Assembly (NCBI GenBank): GCA_026874595.1
Contig: CM049313.1
Span: forward strand, 49,155,659-49,219,658
Reading direction: 5' to 3'
DNA: 64,000 nt
Origin: Sipunculus nudus
Lineage: Eukaryota; Annelida; Sipuncula; Golfingiida; Sipunculidae
The notes under the pieces were generated by a model. That model did not search any database. It saw only the letters and a list, made by a program, of their open reading frames with translations, and was not told the DNA's origin. Every line of letters starts with the position of its first letter. The first letter of the stretch is position 1. The translations under genes were made by a program, and so were the position numbers. This document shows positions 34,041 through 45,282 of this stretch, piece after piece.

Positions 34041-35316
34041 TGCGTTTTACCATGCGTGGATGCTTTGTTAAATTCGGGATGCGCACCTTTTCTGAGAGAC
34101 AGGAGATGATGGAAGGGGCCGGCCACATGTCCTCAGGTCTGGTTGACTTAGAACAATCTGTACGGGGCTCTAATGCAAAGGATGTGTCTTCAAGTGGAGC
34201 CATGTCTGTAGGTACCTCAACTTCTATGTATTCTCCGGGCCAGATAGTAGATGTCTTTGCAGGGGCACGTAGGACACAGGCACGTCTTATGGATACGGTA
34301 CTGACCTGCACAGATCCATAATGAAGTACAATGTCATCTCCAATTCGTACTTCCCTTTTTGCAGGGCGCGTGTGAATGTCATTTTTCTCCATAAAGGGTG
34401 TTCCTGCGAGTATGGGGACGTCAAGTGTCTCAACGACTAGGCCTTCAAATATAAGGTCACGACCATTCCGAGATACTATGAATCTGGTTTCCCCTGTAAC
34501 ACTAAGTTGAGACTTTCCATCTGCTTGGCCTGCAGACTGGGAACTCTGGGTAATTTGGACCCCAAGTTCCTCTGCTGTTGTTTTTCTTATAAGATTGGCT
34601 GTGGCTCCACTGTCAATGACTATTCGAGGAGTATGATGTTGGTGGAAAACATCTAAGTAAGGAGACTGAGAGACCTGCACCTTCCTTGCGCAGGGTTGGG
34701 TGTCAGGTTGCGGTCTCTCACTGAGCGTGTCTACTGTACGACTTTCAATATCTTGTCCATCGTACTCATCATCTAAAATTTCTTGAATCAATCTAGCTTT
34801 TGTTATGTATCGTCTGTCTCTTTCTGGCAAGTACTTACATTCACTTAAAAAATGATTGTCGTTCTGACGACCTGCTTGTTTACACAATGGGCAGGTTTTG
34901 GTGGGCTTTGCTCGTGGTTTGGTCGTGTTCCGTGGAACCCCTTGGAAGTCTGATTTTGGTGTAAAGGACCTCATAGCTCGGGCTTCATGTGAGCAATGGA
35001 TCTCCTCCAAAAGACTGTCGAGAGCTTGTGATACTTCAGGCTTTATAGAGGCAAGAGTGCGCGTACGGAGCTCCGTGCCATACCTTTGTTTAACAAGTTT
35101 TGGAAGGTCTTTATGCACAAGTTTAAGCCACATAACAGTAACAAGATTTTCTAGTGACGGAGATATTTCCTCATCCTCACACACACTGTCTCCGTGATGG
35201 CTTATACCATCATTACAGCGTAAGAGATTGTCCTCAACGAAGGCCATCAGTCTCTGATAAAGATCCTCAGGGCGTTCATCTGGCTCGCGTTTAATCTCTG
35301 CAATGTCCAGAAAAAT
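34000..35316 (-). pseudogene. Gag C-terminal part and protease of the minus-strand element
   Basis: After the frameshift near 35316 the frame runs without stops to 34000. It continues a gag domain with 'AFVEDNLLRCNDGISHHGDS' and 'LVKQRYGTELRTRTLAS', then a zinc-knuckle-like Cys/His motif ('CPLCKQAGRQNDNHFLSEC'), then an aspartic protease with 'IVIDSGATANLI' around residues 213-224 and 'VPILAGTPFM' further on. The DSGA active site replaces the more common DTGA, a known variant. The frame ends with a stop in the region where the reverse transcriptase frame begins; the two overlap by 41 bases in different phases, which could be a frameshift mutation or a programmed shift. Expected location: cytoplasmic particles. 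Confidence 0.85.
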
Positions 35317-35696
35317 GGCCTCCAGTTGACTGGAAACCGAAGTGTGCCCGGATTACTTGCCATATCTGCTCAACTGAGGTAGATTTTTTTCACAATGGTA
35401 GCTCGTGAAATAATGGGGCAATAATTTGCAATTTGGCCCAACATTAATTCAAGCATATTGGCTTTCTGTTGAGCTGTGTGTCTTTGTGGTACAGGACCAT
35501 CTGTTGTATCATTCACAAAACCTCGGAGGGGGTCGTTCTTACTATACTTTCTCCAAGTAAACCACTCTGTCAGGAAGGGTGCGAAATTTGGATCTAATGT
35601 CAATGTATATGTAAGGTTCTGGCGCCAATTTTCAAAACTTGAAACAGTCTCTGATTTGCTTAAGCACCATTGCTTTGGAGCTCTACATGTGGCCAT
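35316..35696 (-). pseudogene. Gag N-terminal part of the minus-strand element
   Basis: Starting at the ATG whose first base is 35696 ('[14 protein letters not shown]'), the frame contains '[23 protein letters not shown]', and '[21 protein letters not shown]', a block typical of the gag of this kind of invertebrate element. It meets a stop near 35370 after a run of seven A on the minus strand (near 35383). Beyond that point the reading continues in another phase ('[19 protein letters not shown]') until a second shift in a short T run near 35316. Both breaks lie in homopolymers, so they may be either true mutations or sequencing errors. Confidence 0.85.
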
Positions 35697-35833
35697 AGTG
35701 ACTGTTGTTCTTAAAATCAAGTGTGTTGACTTAACTTATAAAGCTAAGCTCACAGTCAAGATTTACTGTACTGTTTCCTTGAAAGCTTTTGGTGTTAACT
35801 CACTTGGCACTGCTGTTTGTTGCTCAGTGGGTT

Positions 35834-35851
35834 ATGGAACCGCCGCCACCA
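35834..35851 (-). other. Primer binding site of the minus-strand element
   Basis: On the plus strand GGAACCGCCGCCACCA ends in CCA exactly at the LTR edge, like a tRNA 3' end; the minus-strand primer site is therefore TGGTGGCGGCGG... The first 13 bases match a tRNA-Leu end with one mismatch; the rest does not, so the tRNA is not certain. Confidence 0.6.
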
Positions 35852-36070
35852 CGCCAATATTATAAAGAGAGTACACTGATAGCTTGGAGACAGCCACACT
35901 ATGATTTAATGTCCAAGACCACAAATACAAGAAGCCCAAGATGGCAACCCAGAGTGTCACATAGATACTAGTCCTCCAAGGACTTTAGTCATGGAAAATG
36001 TCACTTAAGTATGTTGAGTCCCTAAAAGTTCTAACCCTGGAATATTACCATCAAATTAACTATACTGGCG
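35852..36070 (-). repeat. 5' LTR of the minus-strand element
   Basis: Nearly identical to 30410-30628. Promoter elements are not evident; a TATAATATT lies near the 3' end of the LTR on the minus strand. Confidence 0.88.
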
Positions 36071-36279
36071 CTCGCCGTCAGGTCAATTGGACATGAAAAC
36101 AGGTAGACAACGGACCAGGAGAGTAAACCATCGCGCTTGATGAGTAAGATCCATATACCATTATTAATTATGTAACTGGTCATCACAGCCGTAGGTATGA
36201 TTAATAGAGCGTGACAACTGTTATCCAAACATTCATGAAAGCGATATGACTTCGAGTTTATCGATAAAAACACTAGCTG

Positions 36280-36414
36280 GGGACCAACAAAACACATCGA
36301 CATATCCGAGTTCGACACAAAAGGAATTAAGTTTGTACTGATTTTTGCAGGGACTCCACATTCGACTTCGACACATGCGGGAACTGATTTATCCGAGTTC
36401 AACACAACGAGGTT

Positions 36415-36424
<10 letters not shown>
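36280..36424 (-). mobile_element. pogo/Tigger-like terminal fragment
   Basis: On the minus strand it starts TATAGTGAAACCTCGTTG and continues GAACTCGGAT...GTCGAAGTCGAA. TA plus 'CAGTGAAACCTCG' style termini followed by repeated GTTGAACTCGG/GTCGAA motifs are typical of pogo/Tigger-type elements. The other end is not found, and an (AT)n array starts exactly at the terminus. Confidence 0.5.
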
Positions 36425-36464
<40 letters not shown>

Positions 36465-36482
36465 TGTATATATATATATGTG

Positions 36483-36541
<59 letters not shown>
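36418..36541. repeat. (AT)n microsatellite, about 120 bp
   Basis: AT repeats with a few CATATATG interruptions. The Ile/Tyr-rich frames on both strands are artefacts. Confidence 0.95.
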
Positions 36542-36543
<2 letters not shown>

Positions 36544-38154
36544 GTAGGGATACGCTATAAAAATCCAGCACCCCTTCTCTAAATTCTGGCTACTCCTAAA
36601 ACAAATAACCGTTTTAATTCACTTTATTAACTGGTCATGATATTTTATAATGTTAATCGGGGGTCTGGACCTCCCCTAAACTATAAGTTTAATCACTGTT
36701 TCTGCTTTTTTTCAAACTCCAAAAACGTTGAACAATGACGTTTCAAGAAAATTATACACTAGATAGACGGACAAACATAAATACAATGAAACTAGGATAA
36801 TTTCATAACCTCACTTATATAATCTAATTTTCCTCAGCAAAGGTAACTAGAATGCCATTCATTGCAGCGCTTCCGCCCGCCAAGGAAAAACAGTCCAAAG
36901 GGATCCGCGCCGGATCTGTATAAAACATAAAACATCGTGTGGGTCTCCTGGCGGTTTAACACCTGCACGGAGTTTCGTATATTATTTAACTTATTGCTTA
37001 GGCTTTTGGTAGACAGACCAAACAGGAAATTAGCTTCTCAGTGGAGGTAGTGACCACGCCGTAGCTGTCGTAACCATGTCCGCACGTAATGCCTCAACGG
37101 TTCTGGCATCCGTGCAGGGCGATGTGGAGTTTATGTGCTGTACCTAGCGAAGTATAGCTATAGGGGTTGATTGATTGTAAACACATCTTTGCAGTCAAAT
37201 TATAATAATAAATCAGATAGATAAAGTATAACTAATAGGCATGGCTCCTGTTTCACCAAAACATTCATTATACTCATAGTTAAAACAGAGTTCCTACCAT
37301 TGGTAAAGTTTGTATCGTATAAAATTCCTTGGATCTACAATAAAACAAAACTTGATTCATTCTACAACCAGTCATAATAACTAATACAAGGGACGCTCTG
37401 TTTTCGGCACTTTGCGGACCGGACTGCTAATCTAGGACCACTTCGGACCCAATCCAGGGCGATCCAAGCCATATCAAAGGTATTTTTTTTATATTTCAGG
37501 ACTAGGTCCGCTCTATTTGCGGATTTTATGGGACTAGCCTGGATCGTGGGCCGCTCTGTGTGTGCGGCTTGCATCAGTCACAAGTGTGGTTGGCTTGGGC
37601 ACAGTTTTTCTGACTTTCTGATGTTATCCGACTTTCATGGCTCGACCTGACTTGGTCGAGCATAAGTTGGATGGCTTTCAAAGGCGTGAAGAAACTCACG
37701 TCAATTTGGCGCCGTTACAACATATATACTTTATTTATAGCAGGGTTTTTTTTATCCCTTTTTATAGTGACACATTGTGTCAATCTTGTCTGTCTGCAGG
37801 GTTAATTTTTTAGTATCACATTTAGTACTCAAGTTTGTTTGCAATAACCCCTCTCCGTTTCGTTTTATGAAATTACGGCGGCGACCGCAGAAAAACTCTG
37901 CTCGTGTCGACTTGAGTCAATCTCGGCTCGGCTGCCCCAAATAGCGACAGGCCGGGCACTTTCCCGGACACACCTTAAACGTTCGGCATTATATTTAATA
38001 CTACAATACGTCCAACAGCTGCAGTTACTCTGCTTTCATGTGGTCTCTAGGTAAGAAACTGCATATTGATATGAGCGGCTGACTTTCCTCCCTGTCAGGC
38101 TATTTGGCTGTTGTTAAAATTACAGGCTGTTAAATACTTGTACTCCTTACGATA
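36542..38154. other. No gene recognised
   Basis: 36566-36690 resembles the C-rich repeat family (CCAGCACCCCTTCTCTAAATTCTGG). Near 37385-37570 the block CCGCTCTGTTTGCGG recurs three times in degenerate form. A small hairpin GCTCGACC...GGTCGAGC lies near 37640. Nothing codes convincingly. Confidence 0.35.
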
Positions 38155-39092
38155 AGGCTATGTCTCACTGGGCTGTGACAGCCTTGTGACTTATTTGAGA
38201 CACAACAAAATATGCGAGAAATTACACGAATAAGCGACAATTTCACTTGCAATCACACTGAATCGTACTTACGACACATTTGCGAACATCATAGGAATGT
38301 TTGGCACAGAATTCGGCTGGAGTTCTTATACTCGTCATCAGTGGCGTCAATTTTTCTTCCAGGGTGGGGGGATGACTTTGTTTATATATACACACACATA
38401 TATACATAAATAAATATATATATATATATATATACCTTTTTCAACGTCTCTGAGTGACATTCAACCATATATATATATGTGTGTGTGTGTATATAATATA
38501 TATTTATAAATATATATGTATAATTATTATAATATATATAAACTTAAATGTATAAATCTTATTTCAAATAATTATAATGATTTAGAAAATAAGCTATTTT
38601 TTAATTCTAAGCAAGGTTTAGATATAACATTTTTTAGTAAATGGATCCAAAGTCTTTAATTCTAATTATTAATATATTTCATTTGCAATTTTATAATATT
38701 ATCCTCTGAAAAGACGAGAATTCGCGCCAAGAATGTCAAATTCTCATTTTCATCTCCAAATATTCGCAAAGCAGTTGCATAGTTCGCAACCCCTCTCAAA
38801 GTTGTCTCGCAGTTCTCGCACTTCCTGACTCGCGGAAACTGACTTGAGTATAGTTTGAGACATGTTGTTTAAGACGAGTTTGAGACACCAGCGACGCCTC
38901 TGCAACTAATTTGCGAGAAATGTTGCGAATTTTTTAACATGTACAAAATTTCTGCGACAGGTTAGCAACACTTTACGAAAGACGTGAGGAAGTTGAGAAC
39001 CGCCGCGAATGTCCTAAGACAATATTGAGACTCTCTCGCGAATGCATTCGTAATTTGTCGCAAAGCTGTCGCAGCCCAGTGAGATACAGGCT
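38155..39092. mobile_element. PIF/Harbinger-like inverted-repeat element
   Basis: Left end GGCTATGTCTCACTGGGCTG and right end, as reverse complement, AGCCTGTATCTCACTGGGCTG; the arms continue with GACAGC, TTG and GCGAC-type blocks for about 35 bp. TAA flanks both ends (before 38156 and at 39093-39095), the 3-bp duplication typical of PIF/Harbinger. The interior contains many TTGCGA/TCGCA motifs and no transposase. It is interrupted by a hAT-like element at 38339-38705, and its right end is duplicated at 39093-39170. Confidence 0.6.
38339..38705 (+). mobile_element. hAT-like inverted-repeat element, right end lost
   Basis: Left end CAGTGGCGTCAATTTTTCTT followed by a G run and (AT)n. The body shares TTTAGATATAACAT and AATATATTTCA blocks with 11189-11619. 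It stops at about 38705, where the surrounding Harbinger-like sequence resumes, without its right terminus. Confidence 0.65.
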
Positions 39093-39170
39093 TAAGACAC
39101 TTTTTAGACTCTCTTTCGAATGCATTCGCAATTTGTCGCAAAGCTGTCGCAGCCAAGTGAGATACAGGCT
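39093..39170. repeat. Tandem copy of the Harbinger-like right end
   Basis: GAATGCATTCGCAATTTGTC and the following GCAAAGCTGTCGCAGCC...GTGAGATACAGGCT repeat the 39030-39092 sequence with few changes, about 78 bp away. Confidence 0.85.
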
Positions 39171-39337
39171 ATACTTAGTTAAAACACTCTTATTGAATAA
39201 AAGGTCGACTTCGAAGTAGGTGGTAGGTGGCATGTACATTTATTTAGACTAAGTAAATACATGTCGAGTCTGAAATTGAAAAGTAGCACACAAAGAAAAT
39301 ATACTATAATACACAGGGTATTGTTTCAACACAAAAT

Positions 39338-39385
39338 ATGTGTGTGTGTATGTGTGTGTGTGTGTGAGAGAGAGAGGGGGGGGGG
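39338..39385. repeat. (TG)n(AG)nG-run microsatellite
   Basis: TG repeats, then AG repeats, then about ten G. Confidence 0.95.
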
Positions 39386-42078
39386 ACATACATTTGAACT
39401 GCATCTTCTCACCAGGAAGGCAAAATATCCAGGAATTCAGCCAGGAAAAAAAAGACCAAACCTGTCGCTCAAAACGCACTCTCCCGTACAAAATTACCCA
39501 TGCAATGCCTACCCCGGCCAAAGCCTCAAGTAACAAGTGGTAAAGCAAGAGAAGCCGGGGCCACAAGTATAAGGGATCTATTGAGGCTCGGAAAGCTTAT
39601 CCGTCTTGTGTGATGTGTTTACCCGGAGTCGAGTCGCTCGCGACAGTCACGGCGCAGGGTTTTAAAGTCCCTGAAGTATTAAACAAGCCGGCCGCAGACA
39701 TCTCGTTTCCGCAGAGCCGTCCCGGGGGAAAACTTTCTCAGTGTTAATTGAAACTCAGACGATCATCTTCGTGCCGCGTGGTTCTTGCGCTCCTATAACA
39801 TACTGTGTCACTGGGATAAGCCTGAAGGCGTATCTTTGGCTTCTAGCAGGCGATAAAATAAATGAGCACTGTGGCCCGTGGGACCAGTCATGGGCAAAAC
39901 AAGTTTGCACTTGGGTTCCTCCCTTGGATCGAACTGTCTTGAAGGTTTTCTAGCCGTGAAAACATTCCTGCTGTCCATGGGAATTTATTGGTTGTCAGTC
40001 GTATGCCAATGGTTTTGTTATTTGAATCACTATTTAATATCAGTTATATGAACTGGTACAATAACCTATATATGCTGCAGCTATGTCCCTAAATAGTATT
40101 TAAAGTCTAGGAATAAATTTATATAGCAATATACCATACTGATAATAGAAGTTTCGATTTTGTGAAAGTCACTTTTACGTATATCAACATTGAGGGCTGA
40201 AGAATGATTGAGACCGTGTAACGGAGGAGCTAAAATAAATAGAATTATATAAATACAATATACTAATGATAAATATATGAAAACAAGCATATTAACCAAT
40301 CTTCATATATACATTCATAAGTAAAATATATATATATTTGCGTACAATTACATGCAAGAGCTAATATTTTGAAGGATGAAGCAACAGGTCCCTTATAATT
40401 TCTTATAATTCACGTGAATAGTGTGGGTTAACGTACAACCTAAACGTCTTCGGGAATCAGCTGGAGTTGGTATCTCCGGAAGACATCTTGTTGCCACATG
40501 TTAAGTTCATGTTTATGAAAATAATGGTTCTTTAAGGGATATTTGTTTGACAGCTGCTGGAAGGAATAGATTTATCAATATCAAGATTTATAAACTATAT
40601 TTAGCCATACAAAATATAATTTGGCAATAAGGTACATGTAACGTATTTTATTGTAAAATAAATAAATTATTTTACTCTGACATGAAAATTTAGGGACAAA
40701 AATCTGAAAGTGATGGATCATGATTATGCATGATAATTACAGCTGAAAGTGAGAAAAAATAATGATAAAATTTTAATCATTTAATGCATCGTCAAGTTAG
40801 AGCTAAGAATACTGTTCCGGACAAAAAATATCCGTGTTTTTATGTGCCATAAACTGTTAAAGTCGGCCAAAAATGACGCGAATTGTGTATTCCAGTTCTG
40901 ACACCAATTGTTATAGAACGTCACTTATGGCATCAAAATGATGTGTAAGTTATTTATCAAATAGTTATCAAAATACTCCAGTAGTGTTAAAGGTTGTTTA
41001 TTACTTTTTGGTATCAAAGTCTATTAGCCTAACATCAATGTATCAGCAATGTATCAGCAGTCTATCAGGCCCAAAACGTTCCCTGTCACCTCTACTAATT
41101 GTATACTCTCAAGTCCAACTGAATAACAGTATGACTTAGCAGGATTTCTACACCGTCGTGCGCCTATTCAAAAATTTACTACATACTGAGCTGACATACT
41201 GACCACATATAATACTGATACTGGGGGTGTCACTTAGAACCTCCTACATAATCCCCTGTCGATGCACTAGCTGCTGGCCTGAGAGCTCAGGTGATTAATT
41301 ACACATAAAAATTTACACTTTGTAACAAAACAATTTTTTTTTACGTTGCATGGTTCTCTTTTCATATAGTTATTATTCAATTTTTTTTAATGAAGCAATT
41401 TTTATTACGTTAAAGCCTATTTGAAAGTGGTTTAACTCCTTACCATAAATTTAGTTAAATGTACATAATACTCAGTATTATGTATATTTAAAATATACAT
41501 TTGTTCTTCACAATATGTGTGTGTTTTTTTATTTAAATGAAATTTAATTCCAGTTTTTAGGAAGAAAGAAACTTTGTTGAGAAAAACACTCTTAAGAGAT
41601 GGTCTCATGCAGATAAATTTTTGCCCACTGAAAAATGGCTTAATTGCTCTCAATGAGCATCCTTATTTTTTTTTTTAATTTGATTTAATAATAAGAAAAT
41701 ATCAAACGATAATGATTGATGATTTAAACAAGACATAAAAATTAGAAAAAAAATCGTCCATGATTTAAAATTATAGGCTTTATTTAGTCGTAAAATTAAT
41801 TTTAAACAATGTCCAAATTGATTATTAATAAGTTTTTTGCCTGGGAAGCTTTACAAAGTTTGCAGGAGACTTTTGTGCCCGTATTTCTCTTATCTTAACT
41901 TGAAATATATCCAGACTGTACACTTGAGACAGCTGTGGTGACGTCTGTTATGAAAGTAAACTTTCCTATAAAATATTTTTCATTTTCCGGCTCCCACCTT
42001 CCCGTTTTTACGGCATATTCATGGCACCCGCTAAAATCGAAATGGTCGATAAAATAATATTTTTGCTTATTTTACACG
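39386..42078. other. No gene recognised
   Basis: 39590-39960 is locally GC-richer with a 70-codon frame (39741-39953) lacking motifs. The rest is AT-rich with short frames (40081-40299, 41432-41653) and no visible repeat ends. Confidence 0.3.
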
Positions 42079-42280
42079 GATTATACAGCTTGTTATTATA
42101 ACTGATCGAGGCACTCTTCATGGCTCGCATGGTAGTGTTCAGTAGTCTGTAGAAGTGGAGGAACCCGGAGAAAACCACCGACCTTGGTCGGGCAACTTCA
42201 ACCAACTCTCACAGCCACGCCGGCGATCGAACCCGTATCTCCAGCTGAGAGTGCCGAGCGTTTTACCATTCAATTGTGTA
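42079..42280 (-). mobile_element. tRNA-derived SINE, family A, copy 1
   Basis: On the minus strand an A-box-like TGGTAAAACGCTCGG and a B box GGTTCGATC lie about 45 bases apart, followed by a body with TTTTCTCCGGGTTCCTCC and ending GAGCCATGAAGAGTG...TTATAATAACA. Two diverged copies are at 49141-49372 and 51711-51875. Confidence 0.75.
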
Positions 42281-42592
42281 GGACGGATAGATATAAGGAG
42301 GTTGCCGGCCCGATTAAAGTGACAATATGGCAATATCAATATTTATATTGCGGAAAAAAGAACCGGCAGATGAGATGACGTAACCGAAAAAAAAAATGGC
42401 CCATCTTTAGTATCAAGGAAGTCGTCGTATTTTTTTCGTTTAACATTCATGATGACAGTGACGATTAAGGAGACGAAACCAAAAGTGACCACAATGGCCG
42501 AAAATCCCTGGTAATGTGCATAATAAATCAATAGATATGTCGTCCCCATCGGCCCTTGGGACTACAAAGTTGCTTGGAGGTTTTTTTTCAGG

Positions 42593-42862
42593 CCGATAAA
42601 ATTATTCGAACGACAAAACAAAAGAAAAACGGTAGGCGGGAGGCCGGTTTTTAATTATATATGATGTCTGCCGAATCATTACCACCCCCTTAAAACTGAT
42701 AATGAACTCCGCATCTTTCCCTAATACCTCATGAGATTAAAGATGGCCGTGCTGTATTCTCAATTTCACAAAAACAGTTTTTAAAAGGGTATATTTTGGC
42801 GCCATGGACATGGACAATTGACGTGGGTGGTGCCTGAGAACCATACCTTTTTTTTGCCTTAC
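42593..42862. mobile_element. Second copy of the foldback family (2245-2606)
   Basis: GGTGCCTGAGAACCATACC, a T run and GCCTTA at 42820-42862 match the right end of the first copy. An AGGCCGATAAAA...GGCGGGAGG stretch at 42592-42650 may be its left end, but the match is weak. Confidence 0.55.
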
Positions 42863-43206
42863 AACTATCAGTCACATATCTTTTCATATTACTATTTTAA
42901 CAACACCTGAAAAAATTTCATACAAAATATCCATGTCTTCAAATTAAATATATTTTTAAAGTATTATTTTATATTCATGTTCTTCTGAACTGCTAGATCA
43001 TCCACCCGCTGTCCTCCCCGCACAGAAATTATTTCGGCACGCACCGACCCGCACTTTCTTAGATGTAGCTCGCCAGCCCCGCACAGATTACTAAGCGGTC
43101 AGATACCGTCCCGCGCAGGGCCCTACTGACAGTACCTTTAATGTCTCCATGAATAATAGTTGACCTTACCTCATCCTGGCTGCTGCAAACTTCCGTTTTG
43201 GTACCG

Positions 43207-43590
43207 GCTTCTGTGGCTCAGGGATAGAGCGCAGGTCTGAAAGCCGGGAGATCGTGAGTTCGAATCTCAGCCGAAGCGGTGAGATTTTTCACGGCCGGCC
43301 CTCACCTAGGGAGAGCGCTCTGCCCAACGGCCGTATTTCACTCAAAAACGAGTGCGCCTTTCGGGGGCACACCCAGGGCCCGCAGGAATAATCACCGGGC
43401 CTGGTTAACGCCAGGGTATAAAATGAGAGAAAGCGTGTGGTACTGCCTTGTCACGTAGTCTGAAATCAGAATGGAATTCTGCAGATGTACATATATGTAG
43501 TTATATATAGAGGCGGTTACCTCCATAAAAAAATAAATTAAACATAAAAAAAATAAAATAAAAATAAAAATATACATATAAGATTAAAAA
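43207..43590 (+). mobile_element. tRNA-derived SINE, family B
   Basis: A 71-nt tRNA-like head (43207-43277) folds with an acceptor stem GCTTCTG/CCGAAGC (one mismatch), a D stem GCTC/GAGC and a T arm around GTTCGAATC; the anticodon stem is mismatched, so it is not a working tRNA. An unrelated GC-rich body follows, with a CACTC...GAGTG hairpin near 43338-43355, and the element ends in an A-rich (AATAAA)n-like tail (43530-43590). This is the classic plan of a tRNA-SINE mobilised by a LINE. Confidence 0.8.
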
Positions 43591-43734
43591 AAAAATTTCG
43601 TTTTGGTTTCATGGGTCCAACAGAAGTTGACTCCCCCTGTACATAGACACCCAATGACAGAGTGACAGACAGTGTTTCTGGTAACGATTCGCAAGGGGTT
43701 TCTAGTTGAAATATATCGCTAAGTACTACATCAT

Positions 43735-43905
43735 AACACTATCGGTACAACATCCTTCTGTAGCGTAAGTTGTTACGAAGACAAATTGTTCAGGGGAAAA
43801 ATTGGGCCGATCGGGGATTCGAACCCATGCTGGTGGCGCACATGTCCGGCCTTCCAACCGCTTCGCTAGAAAAGCAAGCTTCTTTAGCGAGACAGTTCTG
43901 TCCGC
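43735..43905 (-). mobile_element. tRNA-like SINE remnant, family C
   Basis: The minus strand shows a head at 43805-43872 with AGCGGTTGGAAGGC (A-box-like) and GGGTTCGAATCCCC (B box). It differs from families A and B. The tail is not clear. Confidence 0.55.
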
Positions 43906-44398
43906 TATTATGTCACCCCGTAAAAAGTACATAGCCATTTCGGAATTAATCTAATTATATATCTAACGAGTTATTTCCTACCACTCACTCGTGTTTTGCA
44001 ATTGGTAAACTTCAAGACGTCATTTATATTTGAAATGTTTCGTCAAACGTCAAGGAAATTATAGTATACAATCTAAATTCAAACAAATCTTTCCAATTGA
44101 GACCATTCTCGCCAATATTAATTGAAACACGAGTATAGGCTTGTCATCAATAATGTGTTGCTTAAGTCACCAAAATACCTGGGAATGGAATGAAAAACAG
44201 GAATGGAACAAATAATATAAACACTAAACAAATGTCACAAAATACAGAATAATTTTCATTGAAGCTGATTATCCAGCCCTCAGACGTGTACATGCAATCA
44301 AGAAACGATACACTAAAGCCCAACATGTAATGATTTTTGTGCCAATAAACCACCGATGAATGCTAGACCTAACCAGGCACTGAACCTTATTTTTTTTT
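43906..44398. other. No gene recognised
   Basis: AT-rich; no motif or repeat seen. Confidence 0.3.
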
Positions 44399-44553
44399 CC
44401 TGTGATAAGAATATGTTGTCCAAAGCATAGTGAAAAACGCCACTGAATAATAATTAGCGGTGACTTTGGTAAAATGTCGGCCATAGTACGTACGTCCGTG
44501 AGGAATAAAAAAACCGGTCCTCTTGGGGTTTGTTAGCTAGTATTGATTATTTT
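44399..44553 (-). repeat. Direct repeat, copy 1, with conserved peptide frame
   Basis: It matches 45283-45437 over about 150 bp in the same orientation. On the minus strand one frame reads 'GRTYYGRHFTKVTANY' and '..AFFTMLWT', and the second copy 'GRTYYDRHFTKILANY' and '..AFFTMIWT'. Most replacements are conservative, which hints that the frame was once translated. The family is not known to me. Confidence 0.7.
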
Positions 44554-45282
44554 TTTTCAATATAACTGAACAGAATTTATGAATAAAAAGCCTTTGATGA
44601 TATACGTGCAATTTGCTCAGATAAAATGTGATCACGTAAAATGCCATCAGGTGGAATTTGATTAACTGAGACATGACAGACTTTAGATATTCAGTAAAAA
44701 CTTTTTTTGATTTTACATATTTTGTACAACTAGTTATAACAAGTTTTTATCAAATGTTAACAGAAACGTATACATACTGAGCAGAGAATAAAGAGAAATT
44801 ATTGTATCATTCCATTTGTGTATTATTCATTTATGTACATACACACATACACACACACATATATATTAAGATATATAATATCGACGTTTGTGGGAAACTA
44901 AGGCGGCACAGTCAGCAGCTCCACGTCTCCTGAGAAAAAGGGTGTGCCATCTCCTGAGGTTTAAAAATTACACGGGGGAAAAAGTGGAGATAATAACGCT
45001 GTTTTCAGAAAGGGTAAAAACGTTACCACATTCAAGGCACTCTTTTAAAGATGACATGTCCTTTAATCATTTGGAGACATGTTTTGTGAGAAGTTTAATA
45101 CATTAGAGACAACAAGTAACAAGATCAAAGAGAAGACACGTGGGTCTGAGATTGATTTAACGCCTCAGTGAGCGGAATTATAGGTTGTTCAGTCGCATAA
45201 TATTGGAACATAATTATAACAGTGTTAATGTAGAGGAATCAAAGTCGGGGGTACCGTACCGAAAAGGGCCATCAGTGAAACC
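44554..45282. other. No gene recognised
   Basis: Between the two repeats; includes an (AC)n(AT)n patch near 44839-44868 and a 72-codon frame (44888-45106) without motifs. Confidence 0.3.

Larger units (their letters stand above)
30410..36070 (-). mobile_element. Young LTR retrotransposon, PR-RT-RH-IN order
   Basis: Two 219-bp LTRs bound a 5.2-kb interior that encodes, on the minus strand, Gag, protease, reverse transcriptase, RNase H and integrase in the usual Ty3/gypsy order. The LTRs differ by two substitutions and two one-base indels, so the insertion is recent compared with the Gmr1-like element. A primer site abuts the 5' LTR and a purine tract precedes the 3' LTR. About six frameshifts break the coding region; at least three lie in homopolymer runs. 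The reverse transcriptase has LADDL at its catalytic site. BEL/Pao shares this gene order, but the reverse transcriptase blocks look closer to gypsy-type enzymes. The clade is not settled. Confidence 0.9.

Noticed and set aside
30410-36070. BEL/Pao assignment
   Set aside because: Gene order fits both, but the reverse transcriptase and integrase blocks look more like gypsy-type enzymes; left open as an alternative.
36345-36571. Ile/Tyr-repeat proteins on both strands
   Set aside because: Direct read-through of an (AT)n microsatellite.
43207-43277. Possible functional tRNA gene
   Set aside because: The anticodon stem is mismatched, and a non-tRNA body with an A-rich tail follows, so it is a SINE head.
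43805-43872. Possible tRNA gene on the minus strand
   Set aside because: A and B boxes are present, but no acceptor stem pairs properly.
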